DNA of 34,517 nt from Alphaproteobacteria bacterium (GTDB lineage Bacteria > Pseudomonadota > Alphaproteobacteria > UBA9655), in assembly GCA_021731585.1 (NCBI GenBank), contig JAKFXB010000039.1:1-34517 (forward strand), in the 5' to 3' direction. A program made the translations under genes and the position numbers. This document shows positions 24,174 through 32,391 of the stretch, piece by piece. Under the pieces are notes generated by a model. It was given only the letters and a program-made list of their open reading frames with translations, had not been told where the DNA came from and searched no databases. Within the stretch, counting starts at the first letter, position 1; each line of letters opens with the position of its first letter.

Positions 24174-24689
24174 TTAACCATTATTAAGAACTTCCCAGTG
24201 GTGATCTCGAATAGGTTTGAGGAGAGAGGTTAACTGAAGAATATAATCTACGTCTAATTTATCTGTATTTAAGGTGTCCCAGCCGATAATAAAAGTTTCA
24301 AAAAAATTATCAGGTCTTTTAAAGGAAAAGAAAACGCCGTCTTTGACCTTTAATAGTTTCGCCCTTTCTTGCCCGCACTCACTTTGATTTTGACCAATTT
24401 CCCAGGAAACGACGGCAAAATTACTCTTTCTTAAAGTTTCATGAACGACTTTTTCCATGGGATCATGGTGTAGATATTTGTCCCAGTATAAATCATGCCA
24501 GGCCTCATGGTTACAGAAGGTGCTTATTTTGTGCCCTGGCTCGCGATAATTTTTGATGATATTATGACCGATATAGCTGACTTCTGTCTCTGATGTAATT
24601 TTTTTCAGCTGTTCAGCAAAGGTATCATAAAAATCCTTCCTCAAGGTAATTTCCATGCCTGAATTTTTAAAGGTTTTGGGATTGCTCAT
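24174..24689 (-). CDS. Stand-alone LuxR-type autoinducer-binding-like domain protein
   Basis: The 171-residue protein matches the ligand-binding half of LuxR regulators at their most conserved positions. Trp64 and Tyr68 occur in HEAWHDLYWDKY, Asp76-Pro77 in HHDPMEKVV, Trp96 in AVVSWE, and Gly118 in VKDGVFFSF. It then ends without a helix-turn-helix. LuxR proteins are about 240 residues, so the DNA-binding third is absent rather than frameshifted: the stop follows WEVLNNG and the next gene is convergent. It overlaps the transporter gene by four bases (ATGA), so the two are translated together. A sensor or antagonist partnering another regulator is inferred. No luxI-like synthase is in the window. 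The domain call rests on motif spacing only. Confidence 0.6.
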   Translation of the reverse strand: MSNPKTFKNSGMEITLRKDFYDTFAEQLKKITSETEVSYIGHNIIKNYREPGHKISTFCNHEAWHDLYWDKYLHHDPMEKVVHETLRKSNFAVVSWEIGQNQSECGQERAKLLKVKDGVFFSFKRPDNFFETFIIGWDTLNTDKLDVDYILQLTSLLKPIRDHHWEVLNNG

Positions 24690-26005
24690 TTTTGTGACTC
24701 CTTACCTATATAATCAAAACAAGTTAGTTTTTTTCCAAACGCTTGTAAAAACAAAAAATAAGTAGCTGCTAATAAGAATGTATAGATCGCTGGAGACCAT
24801 AACACATCAGTTACTTTGATCAAATAAATTGCAAGAAAAGGTTGGACACCTCCTAAGAAGGCTTGCGCTAAATTATTGCTAAAGGCAGATCCAGTATAGC
24901 GTTCCTGGGGAGGAAAGGAACTTGCGATTAGGTGGGGGATGCATCCGGCAAAGCCACCCGTAGGAAGAGCTAGAAGAAGGAGAGAAAGAAATATTCCTGC
25001 AGTACTTCCTGAAGCTAAAAGCCAATGAATCGGAAAAATAGTGACTAAGAGAATAAGCAGAGAAAGTTGGAGTACAGTATATAGGCCAAAACGATCACAA
25101 AGCCTTCCAGCAAAACAAACGGCAACCATCCCTATGATTGTTCCTGAAGCTGCACAGGAAAGAGAGAAGGTGGAGGAGAAATTTAAAAATTGGGTAAGGA
25201 AAAGATTTACAAATGTAAAGCCTGTATAGGTTAAACAAACAAGAACCCCTGTGCCCAAAAAAGCGTTCATAACGTTGAGCTTTCTGTTTTTCAAAACGCT
25301 GATAAGCGGAACGCTTTTCTCAACGGTTTTCTCAGAAGAATACTGAAGAAAAGCTGGGGATTCATTAATAAAAAATCGAAGATAGAGACCCACAATTCCC
25401 AAGCTTCCTCCGAAGAGATAGCAGAATCTCCAGCCTTCTTGTGAGGAAAGATAGGATGTTGCAATTAAACTTATAAAAAAGGCAACAAGGGCTGCCATGC
25501 CGTTTGATGTTGCTAGTAATGCTCCGCGCGTTCCAGGGCGGATACCTTTATAATGCTCGAGAGTAAAAATGCTTGCACCTTGCTTTTCTCCTCCAAGACA
25601 TAACCCTTGAATAAGTCTTAAAAATACAAAGAAAATGGGGGACAAAAAGAAAATGGCGTTATAGGTGGGGAGAAGCCCAATACTAACGGTTGCGAGAGTC
25701 ATTCCTGAAATGCTTATAAGAAGCGCGCGTTTGCGACCATATCTATCGCCGATATAACCAAAAAGGATGCCGCCAAGTGGCATCATAAGAAAGCCAACTA
25801 GAAAGGTCAGAGAGCCCGCCAAGAGGACAGAAATTTTATCCTCCAAGGGGAAAAATAACTGGGAAATATAAGGAAACATCATTCCTGTGATAAGAAAATC
25901 ATACATCTCTAGCATGTTGCAAATATAGGCAGATAAAAAAACTTTAGACGTTGGATCTTTTGAGATTGTACCTTGTAGGTTTTGATTAATGGCGATGGTT
26001 GTCAT
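24686..26005 (-). CDS. MFS transporter, metabolite:H+ symporter (ProP-like) type
   Basis: The 439-residue inner-membrane carrier has 12 predicted helices. MFS motif A is GYIGDRYGRKRAL (about 83-95), repeated in the second half as GRLCDRFGLYTVL. LRLIQGLCLGGEKQGASIFTLEH is the helix-4/5 text of the MHS (proline/betaine/alpha-ketoglutarate) subfamily. The substrate is unknown; related carriers in intracellular alphaproteobacteria import host metabolites. GGGAG lies eight bases before the ATG, and a strong promoter is seen at 26085-26113. The gene is followed, with a four-base overlap, by the autoinducer-binding-like gene. Confidence 0.88.
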   Translation of the reverse strand: MTTIAINQNLQGTISKDPTSKVFLSAYICNMLEMYDFLITGMMFPYISQLFFPLEDKISVLLAGSLTFLVGFLMMPLGGILFGYIGDRYGRKRALLISISGMTLATVSIGLLPTYNAIFFLSPIFFVFLRLIQGLCLGGEKQGASIFTLEHYKGIRPGTRGALLATSNGMAALVAFFISLIATSYLSSQEGWRFCYLFGGSLGIVGLYLRFFINESPAFLQYSSEKTVEKSVPLISVLKNRKLNVMNAFLGTGVLVCLTYTGFTFVNLFLTQFLNFSSTFSLSCAASGTIIGMVAVCFAGRLCDRFGLYTVLQLSLLILLVTIFPIHWLLASGSTAGIFLSLLLLALPTGGFAGCIPHLIASSFPPQERYTGSAFSNNLAQAFLGGVQPFLAIYLIKVTDVLWSPAIYTFLLAATYFLFLQAFGKKLTCFDYIGKESQK

Positions 26006-26084
26006 TGATTACGCTCCCAAAAAGAATAAGAACTAAGGTGCAATAAAGTCATTATTCTTCCATTGTATTATTCATTTATCTTAT

Positions 26085-26113
26085 TTATTAAAAGCAGTGG
26101 TGAAAAATGTCAA
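26085..26113 (-). promoter_or_regulatory. Sigma-70 promoter of the MFS/autoinducer-like operon
   Basis: On the minus strand TTGACA (26113-26108) is followed after exactly 17 bases by TAATAA (26090-26085). This predicts a transcript start near 26078 and a 5' leader of about 75 bases before the ATG at 26005. The leader is AT-rich and I see no strong hairpin in it. Confidence 0.7.
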
Positions 26114-26150
26114 TATGAGAGAATCAGTATAAAACAAGAAGATAAGACAT

Positions 26151-26834
26151 TTAGCTCTTTAAAAGAAGCCCTTCATGAAGAATAAGGGTGCGGTCCATGC
26201 GTTTAGCCAAGTCCATGTTATGGGTGGCAATGAGGGCTGTAAGGTTTTCTTTGCGCACCAGTTCAATCAGCTTTTCAAAGACAGCGTCTGCAGTCGTCTC
26301 ATCCAGGTTTCCTGTGGGCTCATCGGCGAGGAGTATTTTAGGCTGGTTGGCCAACGCCCTTACGATGGCAACGCGCTGCTGCTCACCGCCAGAAAGGCGC
26401 GCCGGGCGGTGAGAGGCTCGGTTCACAAGGCCCACTTCTTTCAGCAAGCCATGGGCGCGCTCCCGAGCGTTGGAAAAAGATTGGCCTGCAATCATTTGAG
26501 GGAGAATGATATTTTCCTCCGCACTGAATTCGGGCAAAAGATGATGGAATTGATAGACAAAGCCCAGCACATCTCGGCGGATTTGGGTGCGATCACGGTC
26601 ATTCAGGTGGGCACATTTTTTATCCTCAATAATGACATCGCCCTCATCCGCTTTTTCTAAAAGGCCGGCCGTTTGCAATAAAGTGGATTTTCCTGACCCG
26701 GAAGGGCCCACAAGGGCGACGATTTCTCCGGGATAAAGATCAAGATCAATGCCTTTTAGGATGTGCAAAGATTGAGTTCCTTGATGAAAGGTACGTTTGA
26801 GTGATTTCAGAGAGAGAAGGGGTGTTTTATTCAT
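26151..26834 (-). CDS. lolD: Lipoprotein-release ABC transporter ATP-binding protein
   Basis: LolD powers release of outer-membrane lipoproteins from the inner membrane to LolA. The 227-residue ATPase has Walker A GPSGSGKST (43-51), QFHHLLPEFSAEENI after the Q-loop, signature LSGGEQQRVAIVRAL, Walker B ILLADEPTGNLD and the H-loop ALIATHN. LPEFSA and the signature wording place it in the LolD/MacB group. It overlaps the lolC/E gene by eight bases. Confidence 0.95.
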   Translation of the reverse strand: MNKTPLLSLKSLKRTFHQGTQSLHILKGIDLDLYPGEIVALVGPSGSGKSTLLQTAGLLEKADEGDVIIEDKKCAHLNDRDRTQIRRDVLGFVYQFHHLLPEFSAEENIILPQMIAGQSFSNARERAHGLLKEVGLVNRASHRPARLSGGEQQRVAIVRALANQPKILLADEPTGNLDETTADAVFEKLIELVRKENLTALIATHNMDLAKRMDRTLILHEGLLLKS

Positions 26835-28080
26835 AGCGCAAAGCCTCCACAGGATCGAGGCGGGAGGCCCGCCATGCGGGATAGAGAGAAGCGAGGAAGG
26901 TTAAGAGCAGGGCAATAAAGAGAACCAAAAACACTTCCTTGGGATCAACTCGGGCCGGTAGTTTTGAAAGGAAATAAATTTCAGCGCGAAAAAGCTCCGT
27001 CCCTAAAAGGAATTCAACCCCCTTTTTAATGGTGTCTATATTCCAGGAAAAGAGAAGGCCCCCCACAGCTCCAATTAAGGCACCAACCGTGCCAATGGTG
27101 GACCCAGCAATAAAGAAAACACGCATGATCATGCCTTGAGTTGCGCCCATGGTGCGCAAAATTGCGATGTCGCGCCCCTTGTCTTTCACCAGCATAATCA
27201 AGGTGGAAATTACATTAAAGGAGGCCACAATGATGATAAGGGTCAGAATGATAAACATCACATTGCGTTCTACATTAATGGTGCTGAAAAACTCTTTGTT
27301 GGTTTGCTGCCAATCAAAAAGGCGAAGATTTTTCCCCATCATCAAAGGTTGGAGTTCTTGCTTATAATGGGCAATGTTTTCAGGGTTTTCTGTAAAGATT
27401 TCAATTCGAGTGACCCCATCACCAAGTTGATAAAATTTCTGTGCCGCTTCAAGGGGGATAAAAACAAAAGTTGAATCATATTGAATCATGCCCGCATCAA
27501 AAATGCCGGCAATTTCAAAAGTTCGGCTGCGCGGCATGGTACCAAAAGCAGTAGCATTGCCTTCGGGAGAGACAAGGGTGATTTTATCACCGAGAATAAG
27601 GCCTAACTTTTCAGCGAGACGTTTTCCAATAAGTGCACTGTTGGGACGATCAAAAAACCTGAACTGGCCGCGGATAAGGTTGTCAACAATGGCTTTGCGT
27701 GACTCTAAATCAGCGGTGGTTATACCATGAATCACAACTCCGGTAGCCTTTCCGTGGGCGGTGGCCAAGGCTTGCTCTTCCACGATGGGATTGGCACCTG
27801 TAATACCAGGGAGTAGCTTTATCTTTGCAGTCAAAGCCTCATAATCAGTCAAGGGGGGTGATTGGCTATGACTATAAATGGCCAAATGTCCATTCATGCC
27901 AATAATGCGGGTGAGGAGTTCATGGCGAAAGCCATTCATCACCGACATGACAATAATCAGGGCTGCAACCCCAAGAGCAATCCCCAGAAAGGAAAACCAG
28001 GCCGTTACTGAAATGAACCCTTCTTGACGGCGGGCTCTTAAATAGCGAAAGGCTACAAATCTTTCAAAGGCTGAAAACAC
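26827..28080 (-). CDS. lolC: Lipoprotein-release permease LolC/LolE
   Basis: This 417-residue permease works with LolD. It has one N-terminal helix (ISVTAWFSFLGIALGVAALIIVMSVMNGF), a long periplasmic domain beginning HELLTRIIGMNGHLAIYS, and three C-terminal helices of the FtsX type (ILTLIIIVASFNVISTLIMLVKDK, FFIAGSTIGTVGALIGAVGG, LVLFIALLLTFLASLYPAW). The end RASRLDPVEALRYE is a LolC/E hallmark. Only one such permease gene is present, as usual in alphaproteobacteria, so it likely forms a homodimer; lolC versus lolE naming is arbitrary. Confidence 0.94.
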   Translation of the reverse strand: MFSAFERFVAFRYLRARRQEGFISVTAWFSFLGIALGVAALIIVMSVMNGFRHELLTRIIGMNGHLAIYSHSQSPPLTDYEALTAKIKLLPGITGANPIVEEQALATAHGKATGVVIHGITTADLESRKAIVDNLIRGQFRFFDRPNSALIGKRLAEKLGLILGDKITLVSPEGNATAFGTMPRSRTFEIAGIFDAGMIQYDSTFVFIPLEAAQKFYQLGDGVTRIEIFTENPENIAHYKQELQPLMMGKNLRLFDWQQTNKEFFSTINVERNVMFIILTLIIIVASFNVISTLIMLVKDKGRDIAILRTMGATQGMIMRVFFIAGSTIGTVGALIGAVGGLLFSWNIDTIKKGVEFLLGTELFRAEIYFLSKLPARVDPKEVFLVLFIALLLTFLASLYPAWRASRLDPVEALRYE

Positions 28081-28207
28081 CTGAATATACTCTCCATTTC
28101 ATTTCGAGAAATCATAGTCTTTTGGTAAATTTATATCAACAGAAGGAATGAATATGATAACAAAAAATGAGCTCAAGGCATCACTATTTTTGAAAATGGG
28201 AGAAATG

Positions 28208-28251
28208 TAAGAAAAACTCATGGGCATGGGCTTTGTCGCTATACCCATGAG
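28208..28251 (-). terminator. Terminator after the secreted-protein gene
   Basis: On the minus strand CTCATGGG (28251-28244) pairs with CCCATGAG (28224-28217) and is followed at once by TTTTTC. The loop of 19 bases contains a further CCCATG that can pair alternatively. It starts about 17 bases after the stop of the gene at 28268-28810. Confidence 0.7.
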
Positions 28252-28267
28252 CTAACATATTAATGTA

Positions 28268-28810
28268 TTAAAATCCGCTTATTGAGACAGAGTGTGATGC
28301 GCTAATGTCGCCGCTCATCATCGGATTTTCGGTTACGTGAAGGTCGACTCTTAAAAATGAATACGTAGCGAAGTCATCTGGAGAAAAAACAGCGGGATCA
28401 TTGTAATATTTCATGGAATTAGACACTCCGTCAGGAGTATATAAAGTTTTTAAATCATTGTCTCCTTCAGGGTATAGCCTTACTTCCCAAGGTTTCTTCT
28501 GATTAAGAGAGAGAGAAGCTTTTGCCATTTCGCTTTCTCCGTGACTGTATGTGATAACCCCAGGAGAAACAGGAACTTCAGCGCCGACATTAAAAGCAAA
28601 GCGTCCCATTACTTCTTCTTTCTCTCCATCACTGCAGCTTAAAGTAAAGCTTACACCGTCAAATTTTTTCCTGTCAGAGAGGGTGTTATTATAATAACGA
28701 ACTTTAAAAGAAATTTCTTTTTCTTCTAAATCGTCTGTTTTCATAGAAAATGCTGAATTTATAGAAAATAAAGCCATAAAAAATGTAGATAATAAAATTT
28801 TCTTTTTCAT
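28268..28810 (-). CDS. Secreted protein of unknown function
   Basis: ATG 28810 is chosen because AAGGAG precedes it and a signal peptide follows at once (MKKKILLSTFFMALFSINSAFS). An upstream in-frame start at 28843 would put 11 extra residues before the signal. The mature part of about 158 residues is acidic, Ser/Asp-rich and beta-like (ISFKVRYYNN, VSFTLSCSDGEKEEV, WEVRLYPEGDNDLK, FLRVDLHVTEN), and ends ASHSVSISGF. It has one cysteine and no lipobox or membrane anchor. A periplasmic or exported location is predicted. I do not recognise the family. It stands alone, with AT-rich flanks on both sides and its own terminator. Confidence 0.8.
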   Translation of the reverse strand: MKKKILLSTFFMALFSINSAFSMKTDDLEEKEISFKVRYYNNTLSDRKKFDGVSFTLSCSDGEKEEVMGRFAFNVGAEVPVSPGVITYSHGESEMAKASLSLNQKKPWEVRLYPEGDNDLKTLYTPDGVSNSMKYYNDPAVFSPDDFATYSFLRVDLHVTENPMMSGDISASHSVSISGF

Positions 28811-29127
28811 AAAAATGCTCCTTAATAAAAATATTATTAACAATAATTACATTTTAAGATGATGCAAAAAATATAATTTGATATACATATAGTAATATAT
28901 TTTTTAAATCAATTTAAAAATTGCTTTTGGATTATAATCAAAGAATTTTTTCGAGAACTATCCTTCATTTTATAAAGCAATTATTTATAGAGAACGAGAA
29001 AAAAAGTGTGAGGTATGTACATTAAAAAGGGTTGTCCATTTTTCATTTTAGTTGCCTAACCTGAAAATAAGAGCTCTTTAAGAGCGAATTTAATCCATTT
29101 AAACCCTCGCAGTTGAAATTAGTAACT
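28811..29127. other. AT-rich gene-free gap
   Basis: These 317 bases separate the secreted-protein gene from radC. The half near 28811 must hold the promoter of the minus-strand secreted-protein gene, but no hexamer pair is convincing. The other end has a weak stem-loop at 29073-29085. A 14-codon frame at 29015-29059 with GAGG before its ATG has no coding support. I see no RNA gene or repeat. Confidence 0.6.
29063..29086 (-). terminator. Weak stem-loop after radC
   Basis: On the minus strand GCTCT-TAA-AGAGC is followed by TCTTATTTT about 40 bases after the radC stop. The five-base stem is short, so termination of the dapD-radC unit here is only possible. Confidence 0.35.
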
Positions 29128-29799
29128 TTAAATCAATCGCTTATCGCGCAAAGAGGTGTGGCCGAACTTGCCAATGATAATATGGTCTAAGACATTAATA
29201 TCCAGCTCTTTGGCAGCCTTCATGACCCGTTTGGTAATGTCGATGTCCGCTTTGGAAGGGGTGGGATCACCGCTGGGATGGTTATGTACCATGATTAGGC
29301 TGGAGGCGCCAAGCTCAAGGGTTCGTTTGACTACTTCGCGAGGAAACACAGGGGTTATATTAATGGTGCCTTGTTGCTGAACTTCATCGGCAATGATTTT
29401 ATTTTTTTGGTCAAGAAACAGCAAGCGAAATTGCTCTATAGTCAAGTGAGACATACGAGCCCGGCAATATTCAATGACGGTGTTCCATGTGTCAAAAATG
29501 GTGTTTTGGCTGGCTTCTTCCCGTACCAATCGGCAGCTAGCTTCATGAACGGCTTTAAGGGTTGCTATGGTGGCGTCCCCAACGCCGGGAATTGATTTTA
29601 ATTTTTGAGGATCCGCTTGAAGCAACCCTGAAAGGCTTCCGCATTCTTTCAAAAGAGTTTTGGCAAGAGGTTTGACATCTCCCCGTGGGATGACGCCGAA
29701 AAGAAGGAGTTCAATAATTTCATAATCAGGAGTCGCCTTTTCTCCCCCTTTTAGAAAGCGCTCTCGTAAGCGACTGCGGTGCCCGTTATGGTCTGTCAT
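29128..29799 (-). CDS. radC: RadC-family JAB-domain protein
   Basis: The 223-residue protein has an N-terminal helix-hairpin-helix region (LKSIPGVGDATIATLKAV, about 67-84) and a C-terminal JAB metal-binding domain. Glu139 in ADEVQQQG, His172 and His174 in MVHNHPSGDPTPSKADI, and Asp185 form the metal site. The biological role is unproven: the original DNA-repair link in E. coli was withdrawn, though the family is conserved and linked to DNA processing or mobile elements. It overlaps map by four bases (ATGA) and ends the seven-gene unit. Confidence 0.93.
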   Translation of the reverse strand: MTDHNGHRSRLRERFLKGGEKATPDYEIIELLLFGVIPRGDVKPLAKTLLKECGSLSGLLQADPQKLKSIPGVGDATIATLKAVHEASCRLVREEASQNTIFDTWNTVIEYCRARMSHLTIEQFRLLFLDQKNKIIADEVQQQGTINITPVFPREVVKRTLELGASSLIMVHNHPSGDPTPSKADIDITKRVMKAAKELDINVLDHIIIGKFGHTSLRDKRLI

Positions 29800-30566
29800 A
29801 AGGTAAAGATCTCGTAGCCCGTTGAGGTAACGCCAAGGCTGTGCTCAAATTGAGCAGAAAGGGACTTGTCTCGGGTGACGGCTGTCCAACCATCGCCTAA
29901 AATCTTGATATCATACTTACCTGCATTAATCATGGGTTCAACGGTGAAGAACATCCCTTCCTGGAGCTCAAGCCCCGTATGTGGTTTTCCATAGTGCAGA
30001 ACGTTGGGAGCGGTATGAAAGACCTTTCCTAATCCATGACCACAAAAATCCCTCACGATGGAAAAACCTTTTGATTCCGCAAAACTTTGAATGGCATGGC
30101 CAATATCCCCCAAATGAGCGCCCGGACGAATCACTTCAATGCCGCGCATCATGGCTTCATAAGTTGTATCGATAAGCTTTTGAGCGAGGACAGAGACTTT
30201 TCCGATGGCATACATCCGGCTTGTATCCCCATACCAGCCATCCAAAATGACCGTAATATCAATATTGAGAATATCTCCTTTTTCAAGTTTTTTAGGCCCA
30301 GGAATGCCGTGGCAGACCACATGATTAACAGAAGTACAAATTGATTTAGGAAAACCTTTGTAGTTCAAAGGAGCGGGGATAGCTTTGTGACTAATGATAA
30401 AGTCATGGCACAAGTCATTCAGCTCTTGGGTCGTGACCCCTTCCTTGATATGGGGTTCAATGAAATCAAGGGTTCGCGCTGCCAGATGACCTGCTTTTTG
30501 CATGCCTTCAAAATCGCCGGGGGAGTGAATTTTTATATTACTCAAATCATTGTACATGTTATTCAT
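29796..30566 (-). CDS. map: Type I methionine aminopeptidase
   Basis: Map removes the initiator methionine from new proteins. All five metal ligands are present at exactly the spacing of E. coli Map: Asp103, Asp114, His177, Glu210 and Glu241. FCGHGLGKVFHTAPNV and EGMFFTVEPM are typical. At 256 residues it is full length. The first ATG (30566) overlaps sfsA by eight bases; ATG 30557 is a second option. It is followed by radC with an ATGA overlap. Confidence 0.97.
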   Translation of the reverse strand: MNNMYNDLSNIKIHSPGDFEGMQKAGHLAARTLDFIEPHIKEGVTTQELNDLCHDFIISHKAIPAPLNYKGFPKSICTSVNHVVCHGIPGPKKLEKGDILNIDITVILDGWYGDTSRMYAIGKVSVLAQKLIDTTYEAMMRGIEVIRPGAHLGDIGHAIQSFAESKGFSIVRDFCGHGLGKVFHTAPNVLHYGKPHTGLELQEGMFFTVEPMINAGKYDIKILGDGWTAVTRDKSLSAQFEHSLGVTSTGYEIFTL

Positions 30567-31260
30567 AGTTAAAGATTAAGGAATGGGCCAGTGTAATCCC
30601 TTTAGGGGAAACTTCGCAAGCATAGACAAGAGGTTTTACTCCCTTTTCAAAGGCTTTTAGGGTCTCTTCTTGATAATGAGGGTCAATGTCCCCTGCAATT
30701 TCAAAGGCGTTGCAATCATTTCGCTGAACCACATAAACAATATAGGCTTGATGGCCGCCCGACACCATATCAACAAGCTCGCGCATATGCTTGGCGCCAC
30801 GCGCAGTGACAGAGCTGGGAAAGGCAGCCCTATTGTCTCTTTTGAGGTGGACATTTTTGACTTCGATGTAAGTTAGCTGGCCTGAAGAATGGGTCAGTAA
30901 AATATCAATCCGAGAATTCTTTCCATAGGAAACCTCTCGTTTTAACTCTTCAAAGTCTTGGAGTTCGGGAATAAACCCTGACTGAAGAGCTTCAGTGACA
31001 AGGAAATTAGGATGAGACGTATTAGCTCCCACATAGGTGGAATTCACTTCCGCCATTTCCCACGTGTAGGGAAGCTTTCGTGTTGGGTTTGGTGAGAGTG
31101 ATACCCAAACAGGCGTTCCAGGATCGCTGAGTCCCTGCATAGCGCCAGAGTTAGGGCAGTGGGCTGTGATAAGGGCACCCTCTTCAAGTTCAATATCCGC
31201 TAGAAACCGTTTGTAGCGTTTGACGAGATGGCCACGAATAAGAGGGGTTTTAAATTCCAT
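30559..31260 (-). CDS. sfsA: SfsA (sugar fermentation stimulation) family protein
   Basis: The 233-residue protein carries the SfsA text: RGHLVKRYKRFLADIELEEG at the start, an OB-like part with TAHCPNSGAMQGL, NSRIDILLTH and YIEVKNVHL resembling a nuclease-type core (Asp, Glu-x-Lys), and AVFPS-like AAFPSSVTARGAKHMRELV. The E. coli protein was linked to maltose gene expression and binds DNA; the true function is unsettled. The ATG directly follows the serC stop (TAG at 31263-31261). Confidence 0.94.
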   Translation of the reverse strand: MEFKTPLIRGHLVKRYKRFLADIELEEGALITAHCPNSGAMQGLSDPGTPVWVSLSPNPTRKLPYTWEMAEVNSTYVGANTSHPNFLVTEALQSGFIPELQDFEELKREVSYGKNSRIDILLTHSSGQLTYIEVKNVHLKRDNRAAFPSSVTARGAKHMRELVDMVSGGHQAYIVYVVQRNDCNAFEIAGDIDPHYQEETLKAFEKGVKPLVYACEVSPKGITLAHSLIFNYE

Positions 31261-32382
31261 CTAAGTCACTTCTTTGTGGGCCCATGTAATCCAGGGCAAA
31301 AGAGCTTTCATATCGGAAGGTTCAATGGTAGGGCCACCCCATAAGCGAAGATGAGGGACAGAACTTGTATGGCCTAGAATATCAAATGCAACGCCTTCTT
31401 TTTCTAAAAGAGCCGCAATAGCTTTAGGAAGCTCCCAATCGTCGGGAGCCTCAATAAAACGCAAACAGATGGAAGTTGAGGACCGTGTTCTGGGGTCATG
31501 TGCCAAAAACTCAATCCAGGGTGTTTCCGCGACCCATTCTTCAACAACCTGTAAATTATAGCGTGACCGAGCAATAAGGGTGGGAAGTCCTCCGAGGCTC
31601 ATCCCCCAAGAAAGGGCATCAATACAGTCTTCAATGCAGAGCATGGAAGGGGTGTTAATGGTATAACCTTGGAAGATATTTTGAGAAAATTTTCCCTCTT
31701 TTGTGAGGCGAAAAATGCGAGGTATTGGCCACGGCGGCGTATAGGTATTTAAGCGTTCAATGGCCTTTGGACTTAAAACAAGCATGCCATGGGCGGCTTC
31801 TCCTCCTAATCCTTTTTGCCAAGAGAAAGCCACGGCATCCATTTTTTCCCAAGGAAAGGACATGGCAAAAACAGCTGAAATGGCATCACAAAGGACAAGC
31901 CCTTCCCTATGAGGATGAAGCCAATCGGCGTGGGGAATGACAACGCCTGCCGCGGTGCCATTCCAAGTAAAGACCAGATCGTGGGCGGGGTGAACTTTAG
32001 AAAGATCAGGAAGGTGCCCGACGGGCGCTTCCAAGATATGGGTGTTTTGGAGTTTTAGCTCATGGAGTATGTCATAAGCCCAAAGATCTCCAAAGACATC
32101 GAAAGTAACGATGTCCACAGGCCGAGGGCCTAAAAAGGACCACAGTGCTGTTTCCATCGCAGCAGAACAGGATCCTGGAATAATGGCGATTTGATAATTT
32201 TCTGGAATTTCTAAAAGGTGACGCATCAGGCCCGTCAGATGGTGAATTCTCTCAAGGCAATAGGACGAACGGTGGGAGCGCCCTAAGGAGGCAATATTTA
32301 ACGATTGACTGGACCAGCCGGGCCTTTTTTTCGTGGGGCCCGATGAAAAGCGGGGATCTTTCGGTTTACCTGTAGGGCGCAT
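31261..32382 (-). CDS. serC: Phosphoserine aminotransferase (alphaproteobacterial type)
   Basis: SerC converts 3-phosphohydroxypyruvate and glutamate to phosphoserine for serine synthesis. The 373-residue PLP enzyme opens with KPKDPRFSSGPTKKRPGW, typical of the alphaproteobacterial SerC branch. It shows IIPGSCSAAMETALW for PLP phosphate, Asp166 in LCDAISAVFAM, and the Schiff-base Lys190 in AFSWQKGLGGEAAHG. In many relatives serC precedes serA; here sfsA follows instead and no serA is present. It starts nine bases after accD. Confidence 0.93.
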   Translation of the reverse strand: MRPTGKPKDPRFSSGPTKKRPGWSSQSLNIASLGRSHRSSYCLERIHHLTGLMRHLLEIPENYQIAIIPGSCSAAMETALWSFLGPRPVDIVTFDVFGDLWAYDILHELKLQNTHILEAPVGHLPDLSKVHPAHDLVFTWNGTAAGVVIPHADWLHPHREGLVLCDAISAVFAMSFPWEKMDAVAFSWQKGLGGEAAHGMLVLSPKAIERLNTYTPPWPIPRIFRLTKEGKFSQNIFQGYTINTPSMLCIEDCIDALSWGMSLGGLPTLIARSRYNLQVVEEWVAETPWIEFLAHDPRTRSSTSICLRFIEAPDDWELPKAIAALLEKEGVAFDILGHTSSVPHLRLWGGPTIEPSDMKALLPWITWAHKEVT

Positions 32383-32391
32383 TTTAACCTC

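Noticed and set aside
28148-28210. Twenty-codon frame on the plus strand with AAGGA before its second ATG
   Set aside because: It is isolated, has no second copy or homologous text, and runs into the stem-loop of the minus-strand terminator; there is no coding evidence beyond the ribosome-site match.
29015-29059. Fourteen-codon frame with GAGG upstream in the gap before radC
   Set aside because: Chance frame in AT-rich sequence with no conservation evidence.
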